Shown in pieces: positions 50,131 through 59,409 of a stretch of 64,000 bases of DNA (position 1 is the first letter of the stretch; each line of letters opens with the position of its first letter). A program made the position numbers and the translations under genes. Source of the stretch: Granulicella sapmiensis (GTDB taxonomy: Bacteria; Acidobacteriota; Terriglobia; Terriglobales; Acidobacteriaceae); the NCBI GenBank assembly GCA_026225395.1, contig JAMFSR010000028.1:1-64000 (forward strand), read 5' to 3'. The notes under the pieces were generated by a model, which did no database searches, was not told where the DNA came from, and saw only the letters and a program-made list of their open reading frames with translations.

Positions 50131-50802
50131 TTGACCAAGGCCCCCGCACAAAAGACTCCACGAGTTTCCCCACATCATGCGCCGGTCGATCCCGCCGCGG
50201 CGGAGGAATTGCTGGCTTCTTCGCATCTTGGGCAGCGAATCAAGCGGCTGCGGCTCAAGCGATCGATGGGATTGATGGAACTGGGCAAGCTGACGGGGCT
50301 TTCGGCAAGCTTTCTTTCGCAGCTGGAGACCGGACGTGTTGTACCTACGCTGCGCAACCTGGCGCGGCTTTCGCTGGTGTTCAACAAAGATATTTCTTAC
50401 TTCTTTGAGAGCGAAGGCGAGCGCATCTTTCGGGTGCAGCGCAAGAAGGATCGCGTGCGGCTGACGATGGGAGCGACGAAGGCAGCTTACATCGCTGAGA
50501 GCTTCAGCATCCTAGTGCCCGAAGGCGGCCTGCGACCGTGTCTCGCAGAGTTCTTACCGGGTGAAAGCCGAGAAGCGTTCCATGCGGAACAGCATCCGGG
50601 TGTAGAGATGGTGTATGTATTAAGCGGTTCTATCGAGATGGAACGGCATGGAGAGAAGCATGTGCTGAACGAGCGCGACATGCTGTATGTTTCGGGCGAG
50701 ACCGCGCGGAGCTACAAGTGCTCAGGCGAGGAGCCGGTGCAAGCGTTGATTATCAGCTTCGACGAAGATGCTGCACCTGCGAAGCGCGGCAAGAAACACT
50801 AA
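50131..50802 (+). CDS. XRE-family regulator with C-terminal cupin domain
   Basis: 223 residues from a TTG at 50131 with AGAAGGAGA 6 bases upstream; the longer frame from 50077 has no binding site. Residues about 35-95 are a helix-turn-helix of the Cro/C1 type (LGQRIKRLRLKRSMGLMELGKLTGLSASFLSQLE, in part). Residues about 145-210 are a cupin: HPGVEMVYVLSGSIEMERHGEKHVLNERDMLYV, with a His and Glu that could bind metal. Such regulators control amino-acid, polyamine or stress genes; the target is unknown. It is close to ligD (57 bases), but its own start signal suggests separate control. Confidence 0.9.
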   Translation: MTKAPAQKTPRVSPHHAPVDPAAAEELLASSHLGQRIKRLRLKRSMGLMELGKLTGLSASFLSQLETGRVVPTLRNLARLSLVFNKDISYFFESEGERIFRVQRKKDRVRLTMGATKAAYIAESFSILVPEGGLRPCLAEFLPGESREAFHAEQHPGVEMVYVLSGSIEMERHGEKHVLNERDMLYVSGETARSYKCSGEEPVQALIISFDEDAAPAKRGKKH

Positions 50803-50997
50803 GCGATGCACCAGGTGTTCTAAGCACGGAGTAGGATGCATCTGTAATTCTGGCGTCGCCTCCTGTTACATGCTGTTGAAGTTCTTCCGGGAAAGTTTGG
50901 ATGTTGTGATGAGACGAAGTACATCGTCCGTCGCAGGATCGGTGGCTATCGAATGTTGCTTTTGAGATAGTTCCACCTCAGAGGAAGCAGGACAGGC

Positions 50998-53265
50998 ATG
51001 CATGTCGACGGGCGAACTTTCGAAAAGACCTCCAACCTCCGCATTTTCAGCCGCTGGCTGCTCCTTCTGAGTTGTGTCGCCTGTAGCGTTACGAGTTGCT
51101 CGAAGCAATCAAGCGCCAGCGGTGACTTCTCTCTATCAGCTGCTCCTGCAACTATCTCTTTGACCGCCGGAGGGGCGACCCAGCAGGTCACGGTTACAGT
51201 CACCGCCATCAATAGCTTCAGCTCTCCCGTAGCTGTAGCTATTTCAGGTTTACCCGCAGGTGTCACGGCCGTACCTGTGTCGTTGAGCGTGAGTCCGGGT
51301 GGGTCGCAAACGATCACCCTGACGGCGGCCGCATCTGCGGCAGCGGGCACAAGTGCCATCACGCTTACCGGAAGCTCGGGCTCACTCTCCCACACCGCAA
51401 CATTCACGCTCACCGTAACGGCAGCTCAGTCGCCGGATTTCTCCCTCACCATCAATCCAACGAGCCTTACGTTGACGACAGGCGCCCTGGGTCAGCAGAC
51501 CGCAGTCTCGGCGACCGGATTGAACGGCTTCAGTGGCTCCGTTGGCGTCTCGATCTCTGGTCTTCCTACGGGAGTCACGGTCGCGCCTGCTACGCTCACC
51601 CTTGCGCCGGGTACACCACAGAGCTTAACGCTTACGGCGGCTGCCAATGCGACGATCGGAACTTCCAGCGTCGTGCTCCAAGGTCAATCAGGCTCGCTCA
51701 GCCACACTGCAACGCTTACCCTTACCGTTGCAGTATCGACCGGCAACGACGTGGTCACCTACCATTACGACAACTCCCGCACAGGCCTGAATCCGAATGA
51801 AACCATTCTCACGCCGGCGAACGTGAACTCGACGACTTTCGGCAAGCTGAATCTTCTTACCGTGGACGGCAAAGTGGACGCAGAGCCACTCTACCTATCA
51901 GCTGTCACCATCAGCGGACAGACGCATAATGTTCTCTATGTTGTGACCGAGCATGACAGCATCTATGCGTTCGACGCAGACAGTGGGACGCAGCTCTGGA
52001 AGGTGTCCGCGTTGGGCAGTGGCGAGGCCACAAGCGACGATCACGGTTGCAGCCAGATCACACCGGAGATAGGCATTACTTCAACCCCAGTTATCGACCG
52101 GCACCGCGGAACCAATGGAACCATCTTTACCGTGGCCATGTCCAAAGATGGCGGTGGCGCTTATCACCAGCGCATCCACGCTTTGGACATAACGACCGGG
52201 GCCGAGACTACCGGAAGCCCCACTGAGATTTCCGGAACGTATCCAGGTACCGGAGACAGCAGCAGCAACGGAAAAGTCAGTTTCCTACCAGGGCAGTATG
52301 CCGAGCGTGTTGGCCTGTTGCTGATGAACCAGACCATCTATCTCGGCTGGACGTCACACTGTGATAGTCGCCCCTATACCGGCTGGATTATGGGCTACAG
52401 CGAGACCACGCTCCAGCAGAGCGCCATCCTCAACCTCACACCCAATGGGAGCGACGGAGCGATCTGGATGGCAGGGGCCGGGCTCGCCGGCGATACTTCC
52501 GGCAACATCTATCTTCTCGATGCGAACGGCACGCTTGATCCAACAGTCAACGCGGGTGGATTCCCCGTTAACGCCGACTATGGCAACGCCATCGTCAAGC
52601 TTTCAACCGCGAATAGCGCACTCGCAGTAGCCGATTACTTTGAGCCGTATAACTCCATTTCGGAGTCCAATGTCGACACCGACCTGGGCTCAGGCGGGGC
52701 TCTGCTGCTGCCCGATCTCGCCGACTCGAACGGCACCGTCCATCACCTTATCGTCGGTGCCGGGAAAGACAAGAATATTTACGTAGGTGATCGCGATAGC
52801 CTCGGAAAATATAATCCCGCGAACAATAATGCTCTGTATCAGGAGATCGCCAATGCGTTGCCGAACGGTGTGTGGTCGATGCCTGCCTACTTCAACAACA
52901 CGGTGTATTACGGTGGGGTCAGCGACTACCTCAAAGCCTTCTCAATCACCAACGCGAAGCTCGGCAGCACACCATCCAGCAAATCAGCCACTACGTTCGG
53001 GTACCCGGGCGCAACGCCCAGTGTGAGCTCCAATGGCACGTCGAACGGCATCGTCTGGGCGCTGGAGAGCACCATTGGTTCCACGGCCATACTTCATGCG
53101 TATGATGCTACCAATCTCGGCAAAGAGCTTTACAACAGCACACAGGCCGCAGGGAGTCGGGACGGTTTTGGAACCGGCAACAAGTTCCTCACGCCCATGA
53201 TCATCCGTGGCAAGGTTTATGTTGGAACACCGAACGGCGTTGCGATCTTCGGGCTGCTGCCCTGA
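50998..53265 (+). CDS. Secreted lipoprotein with Ig-like repeats and PQQ-type beta-propeller
   Basis: 755 residues. A signal sequence with a possible lipobox (SVTSC, Cys near residue 34) is followed by two tandem about 90-residue beta-sandwich repeats (DFSLSAAPATISLTAGGATQQVTVT and DFSLTINPTSLTLTTGALGQQ, in part), which resemble COG1470/bacterial Ig-like repeats. The rest (from about residue 255, TYHYDNSRTGLNPNETILTP) is a beta-propeller of the PQQ/quinoprotein type with VVTEHDSIYAFDADSGTQLW. No PQQ-binding Trp or catalytic Asp/Lys is clear, so it may bind polysaccharide or serve as a surface adhesin. Its codons are less G-rich than its neighbours. Confidence 0.75.
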   Translation: MHVDGRTFEKTSNLRIFSRWLLLLSCVACSVTSCSKQSSASGDFSLSAAPATISLTAGGATQQVTVTVTAINSFSSPVAVAISGLPAGVTAVPVSLSVSPGGSQTITLTAAASAAAGTSAITLTGSSGSLSHTATFTLTVTAAQSPDFSLTINPTSLTLTTGALGQQTAVSATGLNGFSGSVGVSISGLPTGVTVAPATLTLAPGTPQSLTLTAAANATIGTSSVVLQGQSGSLSHTATLTLTVAVSTGNDVVTYHYDNSRTGLNPNETILTPANVNSTTFGKLNLLTVDGKVDAEPLYLSAVTISGQTHNVLYVVTEHDSIYAFDADSGTQLWKVSALGSGEATSDDHGCSQITPEIGITSTPVIDRHRGTNGTIFTVAMSKDGGGAYHQRIHALDITTGAETTGSPTEISGTYPGTGDSSSNGKVSFLPGQYAERVGLLLMNQTIYLGWTSHCDSRPYTGWIMGYSETTLQQSAILNLTPNGSDGAIWMAGAGLAGDTSGNIYLLDANGTLDPTVNAGGFPVNADYGNAIVKLSTANSALAVADYFEPYNSISESNVDTDLGSGGALLLPDLADSNGTVHHLIVGAGKDKNIYVGDRDSLGKYNPANNNALYQEIANALPNGVWSMPAYFNNTVYYGGVSDYLKAFSITNAKLGSTPSSKSATTFGYPGATPSVSSNGTSNGIVWALESTIGSTAILHAYDATNLGKELYNSTQAAGSRDGFGTGNKFLTPMIIRGKVYVGTPNGVAIFGLLP

Positions 53266-53305
53266 GGACTTCTCCCTGCGAAGGGTGGGAAGAACGGTAA
53301 GCGGT

Positions 53306-54001
53306 TTACTCGATGGGAATGCGCAATAGATCCCAGAGTCCTTGCTTGCCTCGGAGGGTGACTCGTACGGCTCGGGTGTCGCGTACCGGAGCCAGCCACT
53401 GGAGTTCGCGGAAGCGGCGATACATGGCGCATCCAATGGGCCCAGCCAGATGATGCTTTCGTTCTGTCCAGTCGAGGCAGCGGCGTGCGGCTTTTTCGCG
53501 TGCAGTGGGGCTGGAAGGAAGATCGATCTCCAACGCCTCGAACCATTGCTTTCCGGCGGATGTGATCTTGTAGGTCTTCGCGTCTGCTGGTTTGAGCAAG
53601 GATCGGTGCTGCAACGACTCGACGATTTGTACACCGAGCCAGCCCGCGATGTGGGCGTAACAAGTTCGTGCGTATCCGAGTGAACCTGGTGTCAGCTTAG
53701 CTGCTTGTGGGTTGGCGTCACGAGGGTTTGAGCGGTTGCTCAACACAAGTAGAGACTCCAGTGCATCGGCTACCTGCGCGCCGGCCAAGCGGTAATAGCG
53801 GTGACGTCCCTGGCGTTCTACACGAAGCAAGCGGCCGCTCAACAGCTTTGCGAGGTGACCGCTGGCTGTCTGCGGTGCGACGTTGGCTATACGAGCGAGC
53901 TCTCCGGCGGGAAGCGCTAGGCCGCCCATGAGGCTGAGGAGCATTGCCGCTCTTGCGGAGTCGCCGAGAAGGCCGGCCGTGCTGGATAGGGCGTCTTCCA
54001 T
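53306..54001 (-). CDS. ArsR-like winged-helix regulator
   Basis: 231 residues from the ATG at 54001, chosen because conservation begins at MEDALSSTAGLLGDSARAAML; the frame is open further upstream without homology, and a TTG at about 54022 is an alternative. The first 90 residues form an ArsR-type helix-turn-helix: ARAAMLLSLMGGLALPAGELARIANVAPQTASGHLAKLLSGRLL (in part), then RQGRHRYYRLAG wing. The second half has a ligand-binding-like region (CYAHIAGWLGV, CLDWTERKHHLAGPIG) with Cys and His. It is divergent from the NIPSNAP and protoglobin genes and probably controls them. Confidence 0.85.
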   Translation of the reverse strand: MEDALSSTAGLLGDSARAAMLLSLMGGLALPAGELARIANVAPQTASGHLAKLLSGRLLRVERQGRHRYYRLAGAQVADALESLLVLSNRSNPRDANPQAAKLTPGSLGYARTCYAHIAGWLGVQIVESLQHRSLLKPADAKTYKITSAGKQWFEALEIDLPSSPTAREKAARRCLDWTERKHHLAGPIGCAMYRRFRELQWLAPVRDTRAVRVTLRGKQGLWDLLRIPIE

Positions 54002-54097
54002 TTCTGTATTGTCGCTCAAAGCCGGAACGGACACTTCGGCAGGGAGCGAAGTGTTTCGGCGTCTTCCAACGCTAGACTGCACTTGAGGAGATGTCCC

Positions 54098-54427
54098 ATG
54101 ATCACGTTGTATCTGCGCTACAGCATCAACCCCAACAAGATTTCGGACTTCGCGAAGTATGCCGCGGAAGAACAGATTCCGATTGCTGCATGCGGGGGAA
54201 ATATTGTCGGTTACTTTCTGCCGACGGACTTTGCGGGTTCTACCAGTGAAGCGGTTGGGTTGATCGAATTTCCGTCGCTCACGGAGTATGAGCAGTACCG
54301 CTCCAAGCTGGCGATGGATCCGCGGCATATCGAGAACTTCACCCTGCTTGAAAGCAAGGGAGCGGTGCTTTCTACGCAGCGCTCGTTGATGCGGCGCTCA
54401 GAACCGGCGAAGGAGACGCAGTCATGA
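54098..54427 (+). CDS. NIPSNAP family protein
   Basis: 109 residues from the ATG at 54098 with GAGGAG 7 bases upstream. The family core is MITLYLRYSINPNKISDFAKYA, followed by GGNIVGYFLPTDF and IEFPSLTEYEQYRSKLAMDP; it is a ferredoxin-like alpha/beta fold found in stress- and mitochondria-related proteins, with no settled reaction. It is the first gene right of the divergent ArsR regulator, and its stop overlaps the protoglobin start (ATGA at 54424). Coupling suggests a joint role, perhaps in handling a reactive gas or its products. Confidence 0.85.
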   Translation: MITLYLRYSINPNKISDFAKYAAEEQIPIAACGGNIVGYFLPTDFAGSTSEAVGLIEFPSLTEYEQYRSKLAMDPRHIENFTLLESKGAVLSTQRSLMRRSEPAKETQS

Positions 54428-55026
54428 CGCACACTAAGAGTAGTGCGCCCGAGATTCCAGGCTATGGTTTTGGTCTACCCGGAACGGCGTGTTCACCGGT
54501 ATCCAATGAAGACCTTCGGCAACTGGAAGAAACGATCGGCTGGAGCACCGCGGACGAAGCGGTGATGTGGCGTTATGCTGGGCTGTTTCGTGAACACGCG
54601 GAACAGATGGTGGACACATGGCGTGCCGTCATTGGCTCGCAGCCGCATCTCGCACGATGGTTCGTTGCTTCGGATGGGCGACCTGATGAGGAGTACAAGG
54701 CGAGGGTGAAGCAGCGATTTGTGCAGTGGGTTATCGACGTGGCGACACGGCCGCATGATCGCGCTTGGCTGAACTACCAGGAGGAGATCGGTCTTCGGCA
54801 CACCCCCGCTGCAAAAAACAGAACAGACGGAAGCCACACACCGACGCTTGTCCCTCTGCGCTATCTGCTGGCGTTCATTCCAATCGTTACGAACATACGA
54901 AGGATTTTGGAGAGCGAAATCTCGAATGGCGATGGCCTGCGGGCTTTGGAGCTTGCGTGGACGAAAGCGGTGCATCTGCACATCGCTCTTTGGGCGAGGC
55001 CTTATACGCGCGATGGTCTCTGGTGA
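54424..55026 (+). CDS. Protoglobin family heme protein
   Basis: 200 residues. The sequence PGYGFGLPGTACSPVSNEDLRQLEETIGW, then GRPDEEYKARVKQRFVQWVID, AWLNYQEEIGLRHTPAAKNRTDG and LVPLRYLLAFIPIVTNI (in parts) match the single-domain protoglobins. The His in IGLRHT is the likely proximal heme ligand, with Tyr and Trp of the distal pocket (YGFG, WSTAD) nearby. Protoglobins bind O2, CO or NO, and some catalyse carbene or nitrite chemistry. No output domain is attached. It overlaps the NIPSNAP stop and is the last gene of the unit. Confidence 0.9.
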   Translation: MTHTKSSAPEIPGYGFGLPGTACSPVSNEDLRQLEETIGWSTADEAVMWRYAGLFREHAEQMVDTWRAVIGSQPHLARWFVASDGRPDEEYKARVKQRFVQWVIDVATRPHDRAWLNYQEEIGLRHTPAAKNRTDGSHTPTLVPLRYLLAFIPIVTNIRRILESEISNGDGLRALELAWTKAVHLHIALWARPYTRDGLW

Positions 55027-55116
55027 TCCGCACTCCGCGCGGTATCGGACGGTCGGGCTGTTACCGAAGCGGCGCACCTGCTAGAATCGATGTTTCGTTC
55101 TTGTCAGGAGTGCTCC

Positions 55117-56682
55117 ATGTCCGCTGCCGTTGCCACACCGCTTGCCTCTTCCGTTAGCCCCGCTTCTACTTCCGTTCGCGAGATTACGCACTGGATCAAC
55201 GGCGCTGCCGTTAAGGGCCAGTCGGGTCGTTTCTCTGATGTGTTCCATCCGGCTTCGGGCCGTGTGCAGGCTCGTGTGCCGCTGGCTACCGATGCCGAGC
55301 TCGATGCCGCCGTGCAGGCTGCTGCCAGGGCATTTCCGGAGTGGTCGAATCTGCCGCCGCTTCGTCGGGCGCGCGTGATGTTCCGCTTCCGCGAGATCTT
55401 TGAATCGCGGATTGATGAAGTTGCGGCGATGATCAATGCCGAGCATGGCAAGGTGTTCTCCGATGCCAAGGGCGAGGCGACGCGTGGGCTTGAGGTGATC
55501 GAGTTTGCCACGGGTATTACGCAGCTGCTGAAGGGTGAGTTTACCGAGCAGGTAGGCACGGGGATCGATAGCTGGTCGATGCGGCAGCCGCTGGGTGTGG
55601 TGGCGGGCATTACGCCGTTCAACTTTCCGGCGATGGTGCCGATGTGGATGTTCCCGATTGCGCTGGCTTGCGGCAATACGTTTGTGCTGAAGCCTTCAGA
55701 GCGTGATCCTAGCTCGTCGATTTTGCTGGCTGAGATGTTGAAGGAAGCCGGGTTGCCGGATGGTGTGTTCAACGTGGTGCATGGCGATAAGTCTGCCGTG
55801 GATGCGATTCTGCAACACCCCGAGATCAAGGCGGTGAGCTTTGTGGGGTCGACTCCGATTGCGGAGTATGTGTATGCGCAGGGTACGGCGACCGGCAAGC
55901 GCGTGCAGGCGCTGGGCGGAGCGAAGAACCACATGATCGTGATGCCGGATGCGGATCTCGACCAGGCGGCGGATGCGCTGGTAGGTGCGGCTTATGGCTC
56001 GGCTGGCGAGCGCTGCATGGCGATTTCGATTGCGGTGACCGTAGGCAGCGAGACGGCTGATGGATTGATCGGCAAGATCGAGTCGCGCATTGCTGACTTG
56101 CGCGTGGGTGATGGTGCGCGTCCGGCAAAGGGGACGCCGGAAGCGGATCTTGGCCCGCTGGTGACGAAGACGCATCTCGACAAGGTGACGAGCTATGTGG
56201 AGCTTGGCGAAAAGGAAGGCGCGGAGTTGGTGGTCGATGGCCGCAAGGCTGCGCTGCCGCAAGGTGAAGGGTTCTTCCTGGGTGCGACGCTGTTCGACCA
56301 TGTGAAACCGGAGATGCGTATCTACAAGGAAGAGATTTTTGGGCCCGTGCTTGGAGTCGTGCGGGTGAACAACTTTGAGACGGCGTTGCAACTGATCAAC
56401 GACCACGAGTTCGGCAATGGGACTTCCCTGTTTACGCGCGATGGCGATACGGCGCGGGACTTTACCCGGCGGGTGCAGGCGGGCCTGGTCGGGATCAATG
56501 TGCCGATTCCGGTGCCGATGGCGTTCCATAGCTTTGGGGGGTGGAAGCGGTCGCTGTTTGGCGATCACAGCGTGTATGGGCCGGAGGGTGTGCGGTTCTA
56601 CACGCGCATCAAGACGGTGACGGCGCGCTGGCCGACGGGGATCCGCGTGGGTGTCGATACGACGATGCCGACGCTCGGTTAG
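55117..56682 (+). CDS. mmsA: Methylmalonate-semialdehyde dehydrogenase (CoA-acylating)
   Basis: 521 residues from the ATG at 55117, with CAGGAG 6 bases upstream. The enzyme oxidises methylmalonate semialdehyde (and malonate semialdehyde) with CoA and NAD+ in valine, thymine or inositol breakdown. [46 protein letters not shown] and [14 protein letters not shown] carrying the catalytic Cys are typical of the family. It ends in [19 protein letters not shown] and NLG-free tail. No other valine-degradation gene is adjacent. The ALDH motif [11 protein letters not shown] is complete. A strong terminator follows. Confidence 0.94.
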   Translation: MSAAVATPLASSVSPASTSVREITHWINGAAVKGQSGRFSDVFHPASGRVQARVPLATDAELDAAVQAAARAFPEWSNLPPLRRARVMFRFREIFESRIDEVAAMINAEHGKVFSDAKGEATRGLEVIEFATGITQLLKGEFTEQVGTGIDSWSMRQPLGVVAGITPFNFPAMVPMWMFPIALACGNTFVLKPSERDPSSSILLAEMLKEAGLPDGVFNVVHGDKSAVDAILQHPEIKAVSFVGSTPIAEYVYAQGTATGKRVQALGGAKNHMIVMPDADLDQAADALVGAAYGSAGERCMAISIAVTVGSETADGLIGKIESRIADLRVGDGARPAKGTPEADLGPLVTKTHLDKVTSYVELGEKEGAELVVDGRKAALPQGEGFFLGATLFDHVKPEMRIYKEEIFGPVLGVVRVNNFETALQLINDHEFGNGTSLFTRDGDTARDFTRRVQAGLVGINVPIPVPMAFHSFGGWKRSLFGDHSVYGPEGVRFYTRIKTVTARWPTGIRVGVDTTMPTLG

Positions 56683-56699
56683 TCGTTACAGGATGTGAG

Positions 56700-56753
56700 A
56701 AAGGCTCTTCTGCCCTTGGTTCGCGTTGGCGAGCCGGGCGGAAGAGCCTTTTG
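56700..56753 (+). terminator. Terminator after mmsA
   Basis: AAAGGCTCTTC (56700-56710) pairs perfectly with GAAGAGCCTTT (56741-56751); an inner GCCC/GGGC extension follows one mismatch. The stem ends in TTTTG. It lies 17 bases after the mmsA stop and may also serve the convergent 11-residue-repeat gene. Confidence 0.85.
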
Positions 56754-56773
56754 CTTTGCGTAGTAAGCGCGGC

Positions 56774-57133
56774 TTAGTGGGTGGCGGGCTTGCCGGCGAT
56801 CTTATCGCCTACGTTTTCGGTGCCGTGGGCGGTGTCTTTGGCGGCCACCTTGGTGCCGTGAACCGTGTCATGCGCGGCTACGCTGGTGCCGTGAGCCGTC
56901 GCGTGGGCGGCTCTCTTGGTTCCGTGTACCGTCTTGTGAGTCGCGACCCTGGTGCCGTGCGCGGTGTCATGCGCTGCGACCTTGGTGCCGTGGGCGGTGT
57001 CGTGTGCAGCCGTCTTGGTAGCGTCGGCGGTGTCGTGGCCGGCGTCCTTCAGGTCGTGGCCTACCTGTGCTTGTGCGAGGCCCAGCGAAAGTGCCGCAGT
57101 CAATGTCAAACAGGCGATCGTTACGTTCTTCAT
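56774..57133 (-). CDS. Exported protein with 11-residue repeats
   Basis: 119 residues. A signal peptide (residues 1-22, ending GLAQA) precedes seven tandem 11-residue units from residue 31 to 107, with consensus AAHDTAHGTKV and variants such as ATHKTVHGTKR. Period 11 with Ala, Thr, charged and His positions resembles group-3 LEA proteins, which form amphipathic helices during drying, though the conserved His and Gly are different. No named family. The coding DNA is a corresponding tandem repeat of 33 bases, so unit number may vary between strains. It is convergent with mmsA. Confidence 0.7.
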   Translation of the reverse strand: MKNVTIACLTLTAALSLGLAQAQVGHDLKDAGHDTADATKTAAHDTAHGTKVAAHDTAHGTRVATHKTVHGTKRAAHATAHGTSVAAHDTVHGTKVAAKDTAHGTENVGDKIAGKPATH

Positions 57134-57274
57134 GGGTTGAAGTCTCCTGTTGCATTGGAGTCAACGGACGGGCATTTCGTTGCTGCATTTCTTGAAAGAA
57201 CCTGTCAGACAAAGTTCGAAACGGCGATACGGCTCCCCCGTGCGATGGCCGAAACATGCGTGAATCCTGTATAT

Positions 57275-57286
57275 TGAACGCGTTCA
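57275..57286. promoter_or_regulatory. LacI-type palindromic operator upstream of the symporter
   Basis: TGAACGCGTTCA is a perfect 12-bp palindrome with a central CG, the typical LacI-family operator form. It lies directly downstream of TATATT (57269-57274), a plausible -10 box, and 98 bases before the symporter start. The -35 match is poor. The 250-base gap 57134-57383 holds no gene. Confidence 0.5.
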
Positions 57287-57383
57287 CGACTTCATCCCTT
57301 GCGCATGTCCCGAAATATTTCGCGATCTAAATGAATAGCCCCGGGCCGAGGCAAATCCAGCCTCGCGCCTCTACGGAGAAGTA

Positions 57384-59111
57384 ATGCAGTCAGCCGCAGC
57401 ACTCCTGTTTACCACTCAATTGACGCACCTGGCCCCGATCGATGTTTTGATCCTGGTGCTGTACTTTGCCATCGTCATTTTCATCGGCTTTTATGTAAAA
57501 GGCGCGACCAACACGAGCGAGGAGTTCTTCCTCGCCGGTCGCGAGATGTCGGCATGGATTGCGGGCTTGAGTTTTGTGTCAGCCAACCTGGGCTCGCTGG
57601 AGCTGATGGGATGGGCGGGCGCGGCGTACCAGTACGGCATTCTGGCGACGCACTGGTACTGGATTGGCGCGATTCCGGCGATGCTGTTCCTGGGCATCGT
57701 GATGATGCCGTTCTACTACATTTCCAAGACGCACTCGGTGCCGGGTTACCTGCAGCTGCGGTTCGGCGAGGGCGCGCGGGGTCTTGCGGCGGCCAGCTTT
57801 GCGTTTATGACCATTCTAATGTCGGGCGTGAACATGTACGCCATGGCGCTGGTGATGAAGGTGATCCTCGGGTGGAACATCAGCTTTTCCATCTGGGTGG
57901 GCGCGATTACGGTGGCGATCTACGTGATGCTTGGCGGTCTGCGGTCGGCCATCATCAATGAAGTGCTGCAGTTTGTGCTGATCTGGGCGGGCGCGGCGCT
58001 GATTCCGATCCTCGGACTGGTGGAAGCCGGTGGATGGACGAACCTGAAGGCGCAGATTGCGGCCAATACCGGCTCGACCGAGTTCACGCACATGTGGTCG
58101 ACGCTTGGGCATTTCCGCGATAACCCGATGGGCGTGCACTGGACGGGCATCGTGTTCGGGCTTGGGTTTGTGGTGAGCTTTGGGTACTGGACGACCGACT
58201 TCCTGGTGGTGCAGCGGGTGCTTTCGGCCAATAATCTTCGCGCGGCGAAGATGGCTCCGGTGATCGGTGCGGCGTTCAAGATGGCGGTGCCGTTTATCGT
58301 GATCGTGCCCGGTTTGCTAGCGCTGGCGGTGCTGAAGAATCCGGATGGAAGCGTGCTGCACCTGGTGGGCGAGAACGCAGTGAATGCGGCGCATCCTTAC
58401 AGCTATAACGAAGTGCTGCCGCTGATGCTGATCCGCTACTGCGGACCAGGACTGTTGGGGTTAGGAATTACGGCACTCGTGGCGGGCTTTATGTCCGGCA
58501 TGGCAGGTAATGTGAGCGCGTTTTCTACCGTGTGGACGTACGACATCTACGGCGCGTTCCTGAACAAGAAGGCGTCGGACAAGCACTATGTGTTCATGGG
58601 TCGGCTTTCTACGGTGTTGGGGATGCTTGTATCGATCCTGACGGCGTACCTGGTGGCTCATGCGGCGTCGATCATGGACTACGTGCAGGCGCTTTTCAGC
58701 TTCTTTATCGCGCCGCTGTTTGGAACGGTTGTGCTGGGCATGCTGTGGAAGCGGGCCACAAAGGCCGGCGGCTTCTGGGGACTTGCGGCTGGGACGACGA
58801 GCTCGATTGGGATGTGGTTGTACACGACCTATGGACCTGCCTCGGCGCTTTCGAGGATTGCTCTCTCGGCGGATGCGAAGCCCATGGCGGAGACGCTATA
58901 TCGCGCACTCTGGAGCTGGCTGATCTGCGTGGGCGTGACGATTGTGGTGAGCTACTGCACAACCCCGATTCCGGAAGCGCAGCTTGCGGGGTTGGTCTAT
59001 GGCGCGACGCCGATTCCCGATGATGGATCGCGCGGTTTGTTCCAGAAGCCGATCTTCTGGGCGATCATTGTCATCACCGTCTTCTTTATTCTTAACCTCA
59101 TGTTCTTCTAG
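57384..59111 (+). CDS. Sodium:solute symporter (SSS family)
   Basis: 575 residues and about 14 helices. The protein moves a solute, often a sugar, inward with Na+ across the inner membrane. Family motifs are FFLAGREMSAWIAGLSFVSANLGSLELMGWAG, in part, the Na2-site region, GGLRSAIINEVLQF and GLGITALVAGFMSGMAGNVSAFSTV (in part). It is most like the SglT/galactose and Acetate/inositol subgroups; the substrate is not determined. GGAG lies 5 bases upstream of the ATG. A LacI-type operator precedes it and the small partner gene follows after 11 bases. Confidence 0.92.
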   Translation: MQSAAALLFTTQLTHLAPIDVLILVLYFAIVIFIGFYVKGATNTSEEFFLAGREMSAWIAGLSFVSANLGSLELMGWAGAAYQYGILATHWYWIGAIPAMLFLGIVMMPFYYISKTHSVPGYLQLRFGEGARGLAAASFAFMTILMSGVNMYAMALVMKVILGWNISFSIWVGAITVAIYVMLGGLRSAIINEVLQFVLIWAGAALIPILGLVEAGGWTNLKAQIAANTGSTEFTHMWSTLGHFRDNPMGVHWTGIVFGLGFVVSFGYWTTDFLVVQRVLSANNLRAAKMAPVIGAAFKMAVPFIVIVPGLLALAVLKNPDGSVLHLVGENAVNAAHPYSYNEVLPLMLIRYCGPGLLGLGITALVAGFMSGMAGNVSAFSTVWTYDIYGAFLNKKASDKHYVFMGRLSTVLGMLVSILTAYLVAHAASIMDYVQALFSFFIAPLFGTVVLGMLWKRATKAGGFWGLAAGTTSSIGMWLYTTYGPASALSRIALSADAKPMAETLYRALWSWLICVGVTIVVSYCTTPIPEAQLAGLVYGATPIPDDGSRGLFQKPIFWAIIVITVFFILNLMFF

Positions 59112-59122
59112 GGAGCAATGTT

Positions 59123-59350
59123 ATGGCGGAAGGTACAGGGCGCGGTGAGCGTCTTTCGATTTGGTTCTTTGTCGGGATGCTGACGCTGGTCTATGGGCTT
59201 GTACTGGCGCCCTATGGCGCCTGGGAGTGGATCGGCAATCATGAGGCGCCGACGGTGCTGAACAACCTGCACCCGACGTTCTGGTGGGGATCGCTGATGC
59301 TGATTTTCGGGTTGTTTTATACGATCAAGTTCCGGCCGGGCAAGGTTTAG
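59123..59350 (+). CDS. Small two-helix membrane protein paired with the symporter
   Basis: 75 residues. Two helices (WFFVGMLTLVYGLVLAPYGAW and WGSLMLIFGLFYTIKF) flank a short polar loop with HEAPTVLNNLHPTFW. GGGAG lies 9 bases upstream of the ATG, which is 11 bases after the symporter stop. The pair order is repeated in many acidobacterial and Bacteroidetes SSS loci as far as I recall, but the small protein has no established function. It may stabilise the transporter. Confidence 0.65.
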   Translation: MAEGTGRGERLSIWFFVGMLTLVYGLVLAPYGAWEWIGNHEAPTVLNNLHPTFWWGSLMLIFGLFYTIKFRPGKV

Positions 59351-59409
59351 GCTAGGTCTTGCCGGACTTCGCCCGAAATTAACATCACTGCGGTAAGCTC
59401 CTAAGAGTC

